Of a stretch of 5,067 nucleotides of DNA, positions 1 to 5,067 are shown piece by piece. The stretch's first letter is position 1. Each line of letters begins with the position of its first letter. The stretch comes from Armatimonadota bacterium (lineage in GTDB: Bacteria; Armatimonadota; Zipacnadia; Zipacnadales; VGFC01). A program made the position numbers and the translations under genes. A model generated the notes under the pieces. That model searched no databases and had not been told where the DNA came from. It saw only the letters and a list, made by a program, of their open reading frames with translations. The DNA lies in the NCBI GenBank assembly GCA_016869015.1, contig VGFB01000382.1:1-5067 (forward strand). Direction: 5' to 3'.

Positions 1-51
1 GACCTTCCCGGTCGCGATTCGCTCATTGATCTCGGCGATTGTCTTGGCCAT
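1..51 (-). CDS. N-terminus of a probable homocysteine biosynthesis protein (HcyBio/DUF39 family), partial
   Basis: Only the first 17 codons are inside the window: ATG at 51-49 reading leftwards, giving MAKTIAEINERIATGKV, open to position 1. The pattern K-T-(I/Y)-x-E-I-N-E-(R/K)-I-x-x-G-K/E is what I recall at the start of COG1900/DUF39 proteins. In that family, L-aspartate semialdehyde and a reduced sulfur donor are converted to homocysteine in the cytoplasm, supplying the last step of methionine synthesis. A G-rich Shine-Dalgarno-like stretch (GGGGGA, 64-59) lies 7 bases before the ATG. The gene lies downstream of a promoter and a T-box leader whose specifier reads as AUG (Met), which independently supports a methionine-related function. 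The call rests on 17 residues plus regulation, so another methionine, sulfur or aminoacylation gene remains possible. Confidence 0.55.
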   Translation of the reverse strand, partial: MAKTIAEINERIATGKV

Positions 52-211
52 GGGTCTTTCCCCCGTTCTCAGTGTATGGTCCAACCAACCGTCAGCTTGA
101 GGAAGACCCACGCATGCCCCATACGGACACTCGGACCACCTCCGTTCGCTGTACCATCGGCGGCCTCGCCGATGCGGGTCTCCGTGAGCGGGCCGCCCGT
201 GCCACGCTGCC
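52..211 (-). other. untranslated segment between T-box terminator and start codon
   Basis: About 160 bases separate the terminator from the ATG at 51. I see no conserved RNA motif here. The segment contains a possible 21-codon reading frame (157-92, minus) with no convincing ribosome binding site, and the Shine-Dalgarno-like GGGGGA just before the gene. It is best read as the rest of the mRNA leader. Confidence 0.5.
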
Positions 212-212
212 C

Positions 213-246
213 GAAAACGAAAACTCGCCCCTCTTCGAGGGGCGAG
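213..246 (-). terminator. Rho-independent terminator of the T-box leader
   Basis: On the minus strand CTCGCCCCTC (246-237) and GAGGGGCGAG (233-224) form a perfect 10-bp stem with a GAA loop, followed by TTTTCGTTTTC (223-213). The 5' arm is also the 3' half of the T-box antiterminator, so the two structures exclude each other, as expected for transcriptional control by premature termination. The T-rich tail is only on the minus-strand side, so it is not a terminator for rightward transcription. Confidence 0.92.
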
Positions 247-328
247 CTGAGTTGATCAGTCCCGCGTTACCACCCGCGTTCGCCGACGTCTCACGACGCC
301 GACCTCGGAGGGTACCGGGTTCCTCGAC

Positions 329-360
329 CTCGCCCCTCTCCGGCACGGAGAGGGGGAGGG
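329..360. repeat. GC-rich palindromic element inside the T-box leader
   Basis: On the plus strand CCCCTCTCCG (333-342), loop GCA, CGGAGAGGGG (346-355) is a perfect 10-bp inverted repeat. CTC/GAG pairing extends the stem on both sides with one unpaired base. It lies between stem III and the T-box sequence, where leaders usually have only a linker. Its form (CCCTC-rich arm, short loop, GAGAGGGG arm) resembles dispersed REP-like palindromes of GC-rich bacteria, but one copy in this window cannot prove that. The minus strand carries GAGGGGCGAG (338-329), identical to the 3' arm of the terminator. Confidence 0.6.
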
Positions 361-582
361 TGAGGCACAAGCCCGAGACCCCGGCCCTGTAACGGGAGCA
401 CCCGGCCGAGCCTACTTCGCCGACGCCTGTCGGTTTCAGCCCGGCGGTTCAGGAGCCATGTTCAGCGCACCGTTCGAGCCCGGATCTCAGCCGCCCCGGT
501 TCTCTGTAGCTCCTACTGAGCGCGCCTACTCTTTCCGTCGCCACCTGTACGGTATGCGGGCCCGAAGGCCGTTGTGCCAGGC

Positions 583-612
583 AGTATACCAACCCTCCCC
601 GGAGTGTGTCAA
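583..612 (-). promoter_or_regulatory. sigma70-type promoter driving the T-box leader
   Basis: On the minus strand a perfect -35 box TTGACA (612-607) is followed after 18 bases by TATACT (588-583), a close match to the -10 consensus. Transcription should start about 7 bases further on, near 576, some 20-30 bases before the base of T-box stem I. In such a GC-rich sequence this pair is unlikely to be chance, and its placement just ahead of a structured leader supports it. No equally good promoter was seen facing the ribbon-helix-helix gene on the other strand. Confidence 0.85.
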
Positions 613-668
613 CTCACGCAACACGAGAATTCGGGCGTCGGTTCCCCGGATTCCGCTGGGCAGGAGCT

Positions 669-700
669 GCGGGTGGGAGGGTAACCCGCCCCGCGCGGGG
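669..700. promoter_or_regulatory. overlapping inverted repeats upstream of the ribbon-helix-helix gene; possible operator
   Basis: GCGGGT (669-674) and ACCCGC (684-689) form an inverted repeat with a 9-base spacer. GGGT-A-ACCC (679-687) lies inside it, and the perfect 12-bp palindrome CCCCGCGCGGGG (689-700) abuts it. Ribbon-helix-helix dimers bind short palindromes and often control their own gene, which begins 55 bases downstream. In GC-rich DNA such repeats also arise by chance, so the operator role is only suggested. Confidence 0.25.
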
Positions 701-754
701 AAGTGTGCCGCTGCAGGTCAGGGAGGCGAGCCGACCTCGAGGGGGGCGTGTCCC

Positions 755-994
755 GTGACGAAGCGGTCCAAGGCGCCGGACAAGGTCACCATCAAGATCC
801 CGCGGCCGCTGTACGAGAAGATCAGCCAGGTCATTGAGGGCGCCGGGTACAACTCCGTGACGGACTTCGTCGTCTACATCCTCCGTGACATCGTCTCCAC
901 CCACCGCGTCACCGACCACGAGCCGTACTCCGAGGAGGAGCTCACGGCGGTCAAGGAGCGCCTCCGGAGTCTCGGCTACCTGCCGGAGGGGTAG
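755..994 (+). CDS. ribbon-helix-helix (CopG-like) DNA-binding protein
   Basis: This 79-residue protein starts at GTG 755, preceded 8 bases upstream by the purine-rich GAGGGGGG (739-746). The frame stays open further upstream to an ATG at 458, but that stretch is the T-box leader and promoter of the opposite strand, so the short form is preferred. Residues 10-16 (KVTIKIP) are the DNA-contacting beta strand. Helix A follows (about 17-29), then the turn GYNSV, then helix B (about 34-48, TDFVVYILRDIVS), giving a complete ribbon-helix-helix fold that would act as a dimer in the cytoplasm. The tail has an acidic segment (EPYSEEE) and the helix VKERLRSLGYLP, a C-terminal pattern I associate with a subfamily of bacterial and archaeal CopG-like proteins. 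It may repress itself, or be an antitoxin or regulator tied to the decayed MNT-HEPN genes next to it. Neither is shown. The fold is clear, the target unknown. Confidence 0.85.
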   Translation: MTKRSKAPDKVTIKIPRPLYEKISQVIEGAGYNSVTDFVVYILRDIVSTHRVTDHEPYSEEELTAVKERLRSLGYLPEG

Positions 995-1010
995 GAGCGG
1001 GGGTCAGCCC

Positions 1011-1208
1011 ATGGGCAGCCAGGAGGCCATCCTCCGCGTCGTGGAGCGTATCCGCGAGGTGTCACGCCGGGCCCAACCCCGGCCCCTGCCACTGGGCATC
1101 CTGGTGAAGACGCCTGCGGAGGTCCGTGAGCGCCTCGAGATGGGTGACGACCTCATTCGGCGCATCGTTGAGCGCGGGAGGGTCGTGTATGACCGCGCGG
1201 CCCTTTGA
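1011..1208 (+). CDS. C-terminal remnant of an MNT-type nucleotidyltransferase (probably non-functional)
   Basis: The 65-residue frame starts at ATG 1011, 16 bases after the ribbon-helix-helix stop; AGGAG at 993-997 is a rather distant ribosome binding site. The second half (LGILVKTPAEVRERL, then IRRIVERGRVVYDR) matches the end of minimal nucleotidyltransferases, where it normally reads VD-(I/V)-(L/V)-V-x-T-P-E-E, then a helix ending in G-(R/K)-V-(L/V)-Y. The first 15 residues resemble the usual N-terminal helix. The catalytic core between them (GSRARG followed by SD-x-D) is absent and there is no room for it, and the family's strand Asp before ILV is Gly here. It looks like an internal deletion of an enzyme of about 100-140 residues. 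The intact MNT partner would neutralise a HEPN toxin by adenylylating it; this fragment cannot. It overlaps the HEPN remnant by 20 bases, an arrangement common in real MNT-HEPN pairs. It could still be translated as a small protein. Confidence 0.6.
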   Translation: MGSQEAILRVVERIREVSRRAQPRPLPLGILVKTPAEVRERLEMGDDLIRRIVERGRVVYDRAAL

Positions 1209-1340
1209 CGAGTGGATCGTCCGAGCCGAGGAGGACAACCGCGCCGTCTCAGCGCGGAACGCACCGGTCTCCTGCGCCGGTTTCCTGGACCTGCAACCCG
1301 GTCTCTGAGCGCCTCGACCGAAGGTCTCTCCCCGTCCCCA
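1189..1340 (+). pseudogene. truncated, frameshifted HEPN-domain (HepT-like) toxin remnant
   Basis: ATG 1189 opens a 39-codon frame ending at TGA 1306-1308. Its start, FDEWIVRAEEDNRAV, matches the first helix of HEPN proteins (W-x-x-K/R-A-E-E-D-L-R-A-A). The next expected element, the (C/F)-F-H-x-Q-Q-A-x-E-K helix, is not in that frame. The +1 frame around 1281-1316 encodes VSWTCNPVSERLDR, which lines up loosely with it (C, E-R), suggesting a frameshift. Nothing beyond about 1340 resembles HEPN, and the R-x4-6-H RNase motif is missing. HEPN toxins of this type cleave RNA and are paired with MNT antitoxins, which fits the overlapping remnant upstream. The N-terminal match is fair; the frameshifted part is weak. 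Confidence 0.45.
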
Positions 1341-1367
1341 GCGAAGTGCTCCCTTCTAGCTCGTCCC

Positions 1368-1374
1368 AGGAGGT
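1368..1374 (+). promoter_or_regulatory. Shine-Dalgarno site that fixes the DUF4838 start
   Basis: AGGAGGT, fully complementary to the anti-Shine-Dalgarno end of 16S rRNA, lies 7 bases before ATG 1382. It decides between this start and in-frame codons further upstream, and the resulting N-terminus is a good signal peptide. Confidence 0.85.
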
Positions 1375-1381
1375 GCGATCG

Positions 1382-4321
1382 ATGCTCCGCGCTCTGTTGT
1401 GTCTAGGCATTCTCGTTCCGGTTGGCCGTTGCCAGGCTCTGACCCTCACGCAGGAGGGCAAGTCCGACTACGTGGTCGTGGTGGCCGCGGAAGCCTCGCC
1501 CTCCGAGCAGCATGCCGCCGAGGAACTGCAGCGCTTCCTGCGGGAGATCAGCGGCGCGGAGCTGCCGATCGTGGGGGACGATCAGCCCCTGGCCGCGCAC
1601 GAGATCATCCTGGGCGTGGACAACGCCCACCTGGGCCAGGTCTTCCCCGACCTGCCGCTGCCCGTGTTCGGCAAGGAGGGCTTCTGGATCCGCACTGCGG
1701 GCGAGCGGCTCATCATTCTGGGCGGGAAGCCGCGCGGCACGCTGTACGGGGTCTACGCGTTCCTCGAGGACTACCTCGGCTGCCGCTGGTTCAGCTCGAA
1801 GGTCAGCCGAATCGCGAAGCGGCCGACCATCGAGCTCGGGGAGATCAACGACACTCAGGTCCCGGCCCTCGAGTACCGCGAGCCGTTCTACTGGGACGCC
1901 TTCGACGGCGACTGGGCCGCGCGCAACAAGGCGAACAGCCAGACCGCGCGCCTGGAGGAGAAGCACGGGGGGAAGATCACCTACTACCCGTTCGTGCACA
2001 CCTTCAACAACCTGATCCCGCCGGAGCAGTACTTCGCCGAGCATCCCGAGTACTTCTCCGAGATCGACGGCAAGCGCGTCGGGGGCAACACGCAGCTGTG
2101 CCTGACGAACCCGGACGTGCTGCGGTTGACCATTGCCAAGGTCCGGGAGTGGACCGAATCGCACCCCGGGGTCAACATCATCAGCGTCTCGCAGAATGAC
2201 TGGGGCAACTACTGCGGCTGCGCGAACTGCGCGGCCATCGCGACAGCCGAGGAGAGCCAGGCGGGCCCGCTGGTGGCGTTTGTGAACCAGGTTGCGGAGG
2301 CGATCGCCCAGGACTACCCCGACGTGGCGATTGACACCCTGGCCTATCAGTACACGCGCAAGCCGCCGAAGGCCATCCGGCCGCATCCGAACGTCATCAT
2401 CCGCCTGTGCAGCATCGAGTGCTGCTTCAGCCATCCCCTGGCAACGTGCGACTACCCCCAGAACGTCTCCTTCCGCGACGACATCGTGGGCTGGTCGAAG
2501 CTGTGCGACCGGCTGTACGTGTGGGACTATGTGACTAGCTTCGCGAACTACCTCAACCCCTTCCCGAACTGGGATGTCCTCGGGCCGAACATCAGGTTCT
2601 TCGTCGACAACGGCGTGAAGGGCATCTTCGAGGAGGGCAACTACAACAGCCCCGGCGGGGAGTTGGCCGAGCTGCGCGCGTACATCATGGCCAAGTGCCT
2701 CTGGGACCCCGCCTACGATCCCGACCGGGCGATGACCGAGTTCCTCGAGGGTTACTACGGTCCCGCCGCGCCGCCCATCCGCGCCTACATCGACCTGCTG
2801 ACTGCGAAGGTCCGCGACGAGAACCTCCACATGCACATCTGGGAGGGGCCCTACGCCAGGTTCCTCACCGAGGATGTGCTGACCCGCGCGAATGAGCTCC
2901 TCGATGAGGCGGAGCGCCTGGCGCAGGGGGACCCCGAGCTCCTCCACCGCGTGCAGGTCGCGCGCGTCCCGCTGCTGTTTGTGGCGGTCAGCCGCTACGA
3001 GGCGCCGCCGCGGCAGACCTGGACCGTCCGCGACGGTCGCTTCGGCCCGCCGGTGGACACCGGCTTCGGCGCGCAGGTAGATCGCTTCTTCGGCATCGCG
3101 GACGCCGAGGGGATCACCTGCTACCACGAGGGGCACAACAACTTCCCGGCCCTCCGCGAGGCGGTGCTGGCGAAGCGGGGCGGTGCGCCGGTGACTCCGC
3201 TGAAGGGCGAGACCTGGGAGGCCTCGATCGTGCCCTCGGAGGGCGCCCGCATCGTGAGCCTGAAGGGCGGGGACGGCGCCGAGTGGGCAGCCGGCGGGGC
3301 CGCTTACTCTCTGTCGCTCAGCCGCTCGCCGGAGGGGCCGGGCGCCCGTGCGGCCTTCGTGCCGGTGGAGAACCTGGACCCGCTGCAGCCGGCCTTCACC
3401 GCCGAGCTTGACGGAGGCTTGGGGCTGCAGCGGGAGTTCCGCCGGGAGGCCGACGGCCTGCTTGTCCACTCAAGCCTGCGCAACACCGGGGACACTCAAC
3501 GCCGGATCATCGTCAATGAGACCTACTGCCTGGACTTGGGGCCGGCCGATGCCACAGTGCTCGAGGCCGTCGAGGGTCCTCTGAGCCTCGCCATCCCCGA
3601 GGACGAAGTGATGCGACACGTGCGGGTGAGCCCCGAGACGCTGCGGGCGGGCCCGGTGAAGCTCGTGAACGGCGTCACGAAGCGGGCCATCGCGCTCGGC
3701 CCCTTCGGTGAGGACAGTACGGTCACGCTCACGACCGCCGTGGGCTCCGTGCCGTTGCAGGTGCGCTCCAGTCGACTGGTCGACAGCGGCCCGGGCGGCA
3801 CCACCGACGTGCGCACAGTGCTGACCCCCCTGCCTCCCGCGGAGGCTCCGGCCGCCGAGCGGCCTCGCGAGCACCACGCGACGGTGGTCGAGGTCCAAGA
3901 CGACCGCTTCGGCCTGTACCAGGAGGGCGTGCTCAGCGAGTTCGCGCTGGACGAGACGGCCTCCGACGGCTGGTCCGCGCGGCAGCTGGGCTCGGACCAC
4001 GAGTGGAGCATCCAGTGGCCCATCGATCCGGCGCTGTTTGAGGCCGGCGCGACGTACACGGTGTCGGCGATCGCGCGGATCGAGCGTAAGGGGGACGCGG
4101 GCGCCGCGCTGACTTTCGGGGTATATGACACGGTGAACCGGGTGGGTATCCTCAACGGCGGCCGCAGCGTCGCCGAGATGCCCGAGGGCTGGCAGACCAT
4201 CGAGATGGGCGCCTTCATCCCGACCCGGGGCGTGTACGTCTGGACCGCGCCGCCCCTCAACGGCGACAACGTCGCCTGGGTCTACGTGGACCGCCTGGTC
4301 TTCCGGAAGGTCGACCAGTGA
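1382..4321 (+). CDS. secreted DUF4838-domain protein (putative glycoside hydrolase-like)
   Basis: The 979-residue protein starts at ATG 1382, 7 bases after a perfect AGGAGGT (1368-1374). A longer in-frame start at 1205 is rejected because it would bury the signal peptide and overlap the HEPN remnant. Residues 1-19 are a signal peptide (hydrophobic LLCLGILVPV, cleavage after RCQA). Residues about 25-130 form an alpha/beta domain like the N-terminal domain of GH20 and GH67 enzymes (EQHAAEELQRFL, EIILG, GTLYGVYAFLEDYLG). Residues about 150-480 are the DUF4838 barrel, with SQNDWGNYCGCANC (C278, C280, C283), Y-x-Y in AYQYTR, VWDY, and GIFEEGNYNSPGGE (E417/E418 are candidate acidic site residues). 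Helices follow to about 560. Residues about 605-820 are a beta-rich domain that may be mutarotase-like. A Pro/Ala linker leads to a C-terminal beta-sandwich (831-979) like a carbohydrate-binding module. Family members often sit in glycan-degradation loci; I know of no settled substrate. It is exported, probably periplasmic or extracellular. Confidence 0.9.
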   Translation: MLRALLCLGILVPVGRCQALTLTQEGKSDYVVVVAAEASPSEQHAAEELQRFLREISGAELPIVGDDQPLAAHEIILGVDNAHLGQVFPDLPLPVFGKEGFWIRTAGERLIILGGKPRGTLYGVYAFLEDYLGCRWFSSKVSRIAKRPTIELGEINDTQVPALEYREPFYWDAFDGDWAARNKANSQTARLEEKHGGKITYYPFVHTFNNLIPPEQYFAEHPEYFSEIDGKRVGGNTQLCLTNPDVLRLTIAKVREWTESHPGVNIISVSQNDWGNYCGCANCAAIATAEESQAGPLVAFVNQVAEAIAQDYPDVAIDTLAYQYTRKPPKAIRPHPNVIIRLCSIECCFSHPLATCDYPQNVSFRDDIVGWSKLCDRLYVWDYVTSFANYLNPFPNWDVLGPNIRFFVDNGVKGIFEEGNYNSPGGELAELRAYIMAKCLWDPAYDPDRAMTEFLEGYYGPAAPPIRAYIDLLTAKVRDENLHMHIWEGPYARFLTEDVLTRANELLDEAERLAQGDPELLHRVQVARVPLLFVAVSRYEAPPRQTWTVRDGRFGPPVDTGFGAQVDRFFGIADAEGITCYHEGHNNFPALREAVLAKRGGAPVTPLKGETWEASIVPSEGARIVSLKGGDGAEWAAGGAAYSLSLSRSPEGPGARAAFVPVENLDPLQPAFTAELDGGLGLQREFRREADGLLVHSSLRNTGDTQRRIIVNETYCLDLGPADATVLEAVEGPLSLAIPEDEVMRHVRVSPETLRAGPVKLVNGVTKRAIALGPFGEDSTVTLTTAVGSVPLQVRSSRLVDSGPGGTTDVRTVLTPLPPAEAPAAERPREHHATVVEVQDDRFGLYQEGVLSEFALDETASDGWSARQLGSDHEWSIQWPIDPALFEAGATYTVSAIARIERKGDAGAALTFGVYDTVNRVGILNGGRSVAEMPEGWQTIEMGAFIPTRGVYVWTAPPLNGDNVAWVYVDRLVFRKVDQ

Positions 4322-5067
4322 CCCTCGGCGCGGCCTGTTTCCTTGCAGCCCTGGCCGTCGTGGCCCAGGCCGCCCCGCCTGCGGGCGTCGCGGTGTTCGA
4401 CGAGCCGCGTTTCCCGCATTTCGGCGCGTTGTCGGGCCTCACGCCGCCGGACGTGGTCTCACACCTGCGCGAGATCGGCCTTTCGGCCGAGCCCCTTGAC
4501 GCGCAGCAGCTGGCCGATCCCGAGGTCCTGAGCGCCCGGCGCTTCGGCGCCCTGGTGCATCTCTACGGCAATTCCTTCCCCCTGGAGGCCGCCGACAACC
4601 TCCGCCGCTTCCACCAGGACGGCGGCGGGCTCATCGCCACCGGCGTGCCCTTCTGCCACCCTTGTCGGCAGGTCGGGGCGGAGGGCTGGACCTTCGTCGC
4701 CGCCGAGAGCGACGCCGTAGAGCGCGTCGCCGAGGGCGCCCGCCGGGGCCGGGCCTGCCTGCGCCTGCGGAAGGACAGCACGCCGAGCTGGACGGGCGCC
4801 TGCTCCGCGCGGATGCCGACCGCCCCGGGCACGACCTACCGCGTGAGCGGCTGGGTGCGGACCGAGGGCGCGCCGGGTTCTGAGAACCGCGACGTCCTGT
4901 ACCTGCGGTTTTTCGGGAAGGGCGGCGAGTTCCTCGGTCAATGGGGCCCGCGCCTGCCGCAGAATGCGGGCGAGTGGCAGCTCCTCTCGCTGGACGTACA
5001 GGCGCCCGACCGCGCGGAGAAGATGGACGTCTGCCTGGGCTTCTGGGGCTCGCCCGGGACGGTCTGG
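4318..5067 (+). CDS. secreted protein with Rossmann/amidotransferase-like and carbohydrate-binding-like domains, partial
   Basis: The frame is open from GTG 4318 to the window end (250 codons seen, C-terminus missing). GTG overlaps the previous stop by four bases (GTGA), with GGAAGG (4305-4310) 7 bases upstream as ribosome binding site, so translation is probably coupled to the DUF4838 gene. Residues 1-18 are a signal peptide (ACFLAALAVVAQA, cut before APP). Residues about 23-118 look like the Rossmann fold of ThuA/class I amidotransferase-like domains: VAVFDEP, then LVHLYGNSFP, then FHQDGGGLIATG at 98-109; no nucleophile motif is evident. From about residue 122 a beta-sandwich follows (GWTF, GRACLRL, PGTTYRVSGWVRT, GEWQLLSLDV, GFWGSPGTVW) like CBM4/9-type carbohydrate-binding modules. 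Such proteins are often much longer with a catalytic barrel further on, so a hydrolase domain may lie beyond the window. Four Cys in the mature part seen (114, 117 and two in the sandwich) are unpaired by any motif I know. The domain types are inferred from pattern, not search. Confidence 0.85.
   Translation, partial: MTLGAACFLAALAVVAQAAPPAGVAVFDEPRFPHFGALSGLTPPDVVSHLREIGLSAEPLDAQQLADPEVLSARRFGALVHLYGNSFPLEAADNLRRFHQDGGGLIATGVPFCHPCRQVGAEGWTFVAAESDAVERVAEGARRGRACLRLRKDSTPSWTGACSARMPTAPGTTYRVSGWVRTEGAPGSENRDVLYLRFFGKGGEFLGQWGPRLPQNAGEWQLLSLDVQAPDRAEKMDVCLGFWGSPGTVW

Larger units (their letters stand above)
212..555 (-). promoter_or_regulatory. T-box leader (tRNA-sensing riboswitch), probable Met specifier
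   Basis: The leader reads right to left. Stem I base GGTGG 545-541 pairs with CCGCC 447-443. A kink-turn is suggested by GA at 539-538 facing TGA at 451-449, with GGA/TCC above it. The AGTA motif at 530-527 faces the specifier loop, and the next helix is GGCGCGC 526-520 with GTGCGCT 470-464. The specifier loop reads GAAC-ATG-G (463-456), making AUG (459-457) the likely specifier codon. Stem III shows GTAGG (415-411) and CCCGTTA (396-390), as in the T-box consensus. The T-box sequence GGGTGGTAACGCGGG spans 275-261. Its antiterminator pairs GGG 275-273 with CCC 241-239, leaves the 7-base bulge TGGTAAC (272-266), then pairs GCGGG 265-261 with CTCGC 246-242 and CTGA with TCAG. TGGT would bind the ACCA end of a tRNA with discriminator A, which fits tRNA-Met. 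Uncharged tRNA would stabilise the antiterminator and allow expression of the gene starting at 51. The T-box call is strong; the amino acid assignment is inferred. Confidence 0.93.

Noticed and set aside
92..157. 21-codon minus-strand frame as a leader peptide
   Set aside because: There is no convincing ribosome binding site and no run of regulatory codons; control is already explained by the T-box.
224..246. Hairpin read as a plus-strand terminator
   Set aside because: The T-run follows the stem only on the minus strand; the plus-strand side continues CTGAGTT without a T-tract.
39..392. 117-codon plus-strand frame at the left end
   Set aside because: It is antisense to the leader RNA and the N-terminus of the minus-strand gene; its composition follows the RNA structure and it has no protein motif.
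458..754. Upstream extension of the ribbon-helix-helix frame from ATG 458
   Set aside because: It runs antisense through T-box stem I and the opposite promoter, shows no domain, and the family length fits a start at GTG 755.
1399..2199. 266-codon plus-strand frame offset from the DUF4838 gene
   Set aside because: It is Arg/Gly/Pro-rich with no recognisable domain, and is a shadow of the real frame.
3301..3360. Possible gene boundary inside the large secreted protein
   Set aside because: The frame is continuous, and the change is only from the helical region to beta-rich domains; no stop, start or ribosome binding site marks a split.
1403..3469. 688-codon open frame on the minus strand
   Set aside because: It is antisense to the DUF4838 gene, whose frame has a signal peptide and clear domains. 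Long shadow frames are usual in GC-rich genes.
3470..4269. Minus-strand frames of 176 and 248 codons
   Set aside because: They overlap each other and lie antisense to the C-terminal domains of the DUF4838 protein, with no ribosome binding site or domain pattern.

Overview
This is a GC-rich bacterial fragment, probably from an uncultured, polysaccharide-degrading lineage. Large secreted DUF4838-type proteins with glycoside-hydrolase-like folds, followed by a Rossmann-plus-carbohydrate-binding protein, are typical of genomes assigned to Armatimonadota, Planctomycetota, Hydrogenedentota and relatives. A T-box leader fits the Terrabacteria side (Armatimonadota or Chloroflexota) better. This placement is inference; no phylogenetic marker gene is present.

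Left end (1-620, minus strand). A complete regulatory unit is read leftwards. It has a near-consensus sigma70 promoter (612-583), a T-box tRNA-sensing leader (about 555-212) with a likely AUG (Met) specifier, a mutually exclusive antiterminator and terminator pair, and then the first 17 codons of a gene that leaves the window at position 1. Those codons resemble the start of the homocysteine biosynthesis family (HcyBio/DUF39, COG1900). A Met-responsive T-box ahead of a homocysteine-forming enzyme makes sense as feedback: uncharged tRNA-Met would raise homocysteine synthesis. A GC-rich palindrome sits inside the leader and repeats ten bases of the terminator arm.

Middle (620-1310, plus strand). 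A divergently oriented 79-residue ribbon-helix-helix (CopG-like) protein starts at GTG 755. It is followed by what look like remains of an MNT-HEPN toxin-antitoxin pair: a 65-residue nucleotidyltransferase tail without its catalytic core, overlapping a frameshifted HEPN N-terminus.

Right part (1382-5067, plus strand). Two secreted proteins are probably translationally coupled. The first is a 979-residue DUF4838 protein. Its stop overlaps the GTG start of the second, an exported protein with a Rossmann/amidotransferase-like domain and a carbohydrate-binding-like domain that runs off the window. They are likely part of an extracellular glycan-utilisation operon. No tRNA, rRNA, CRISPR array or transposase gene was seen.
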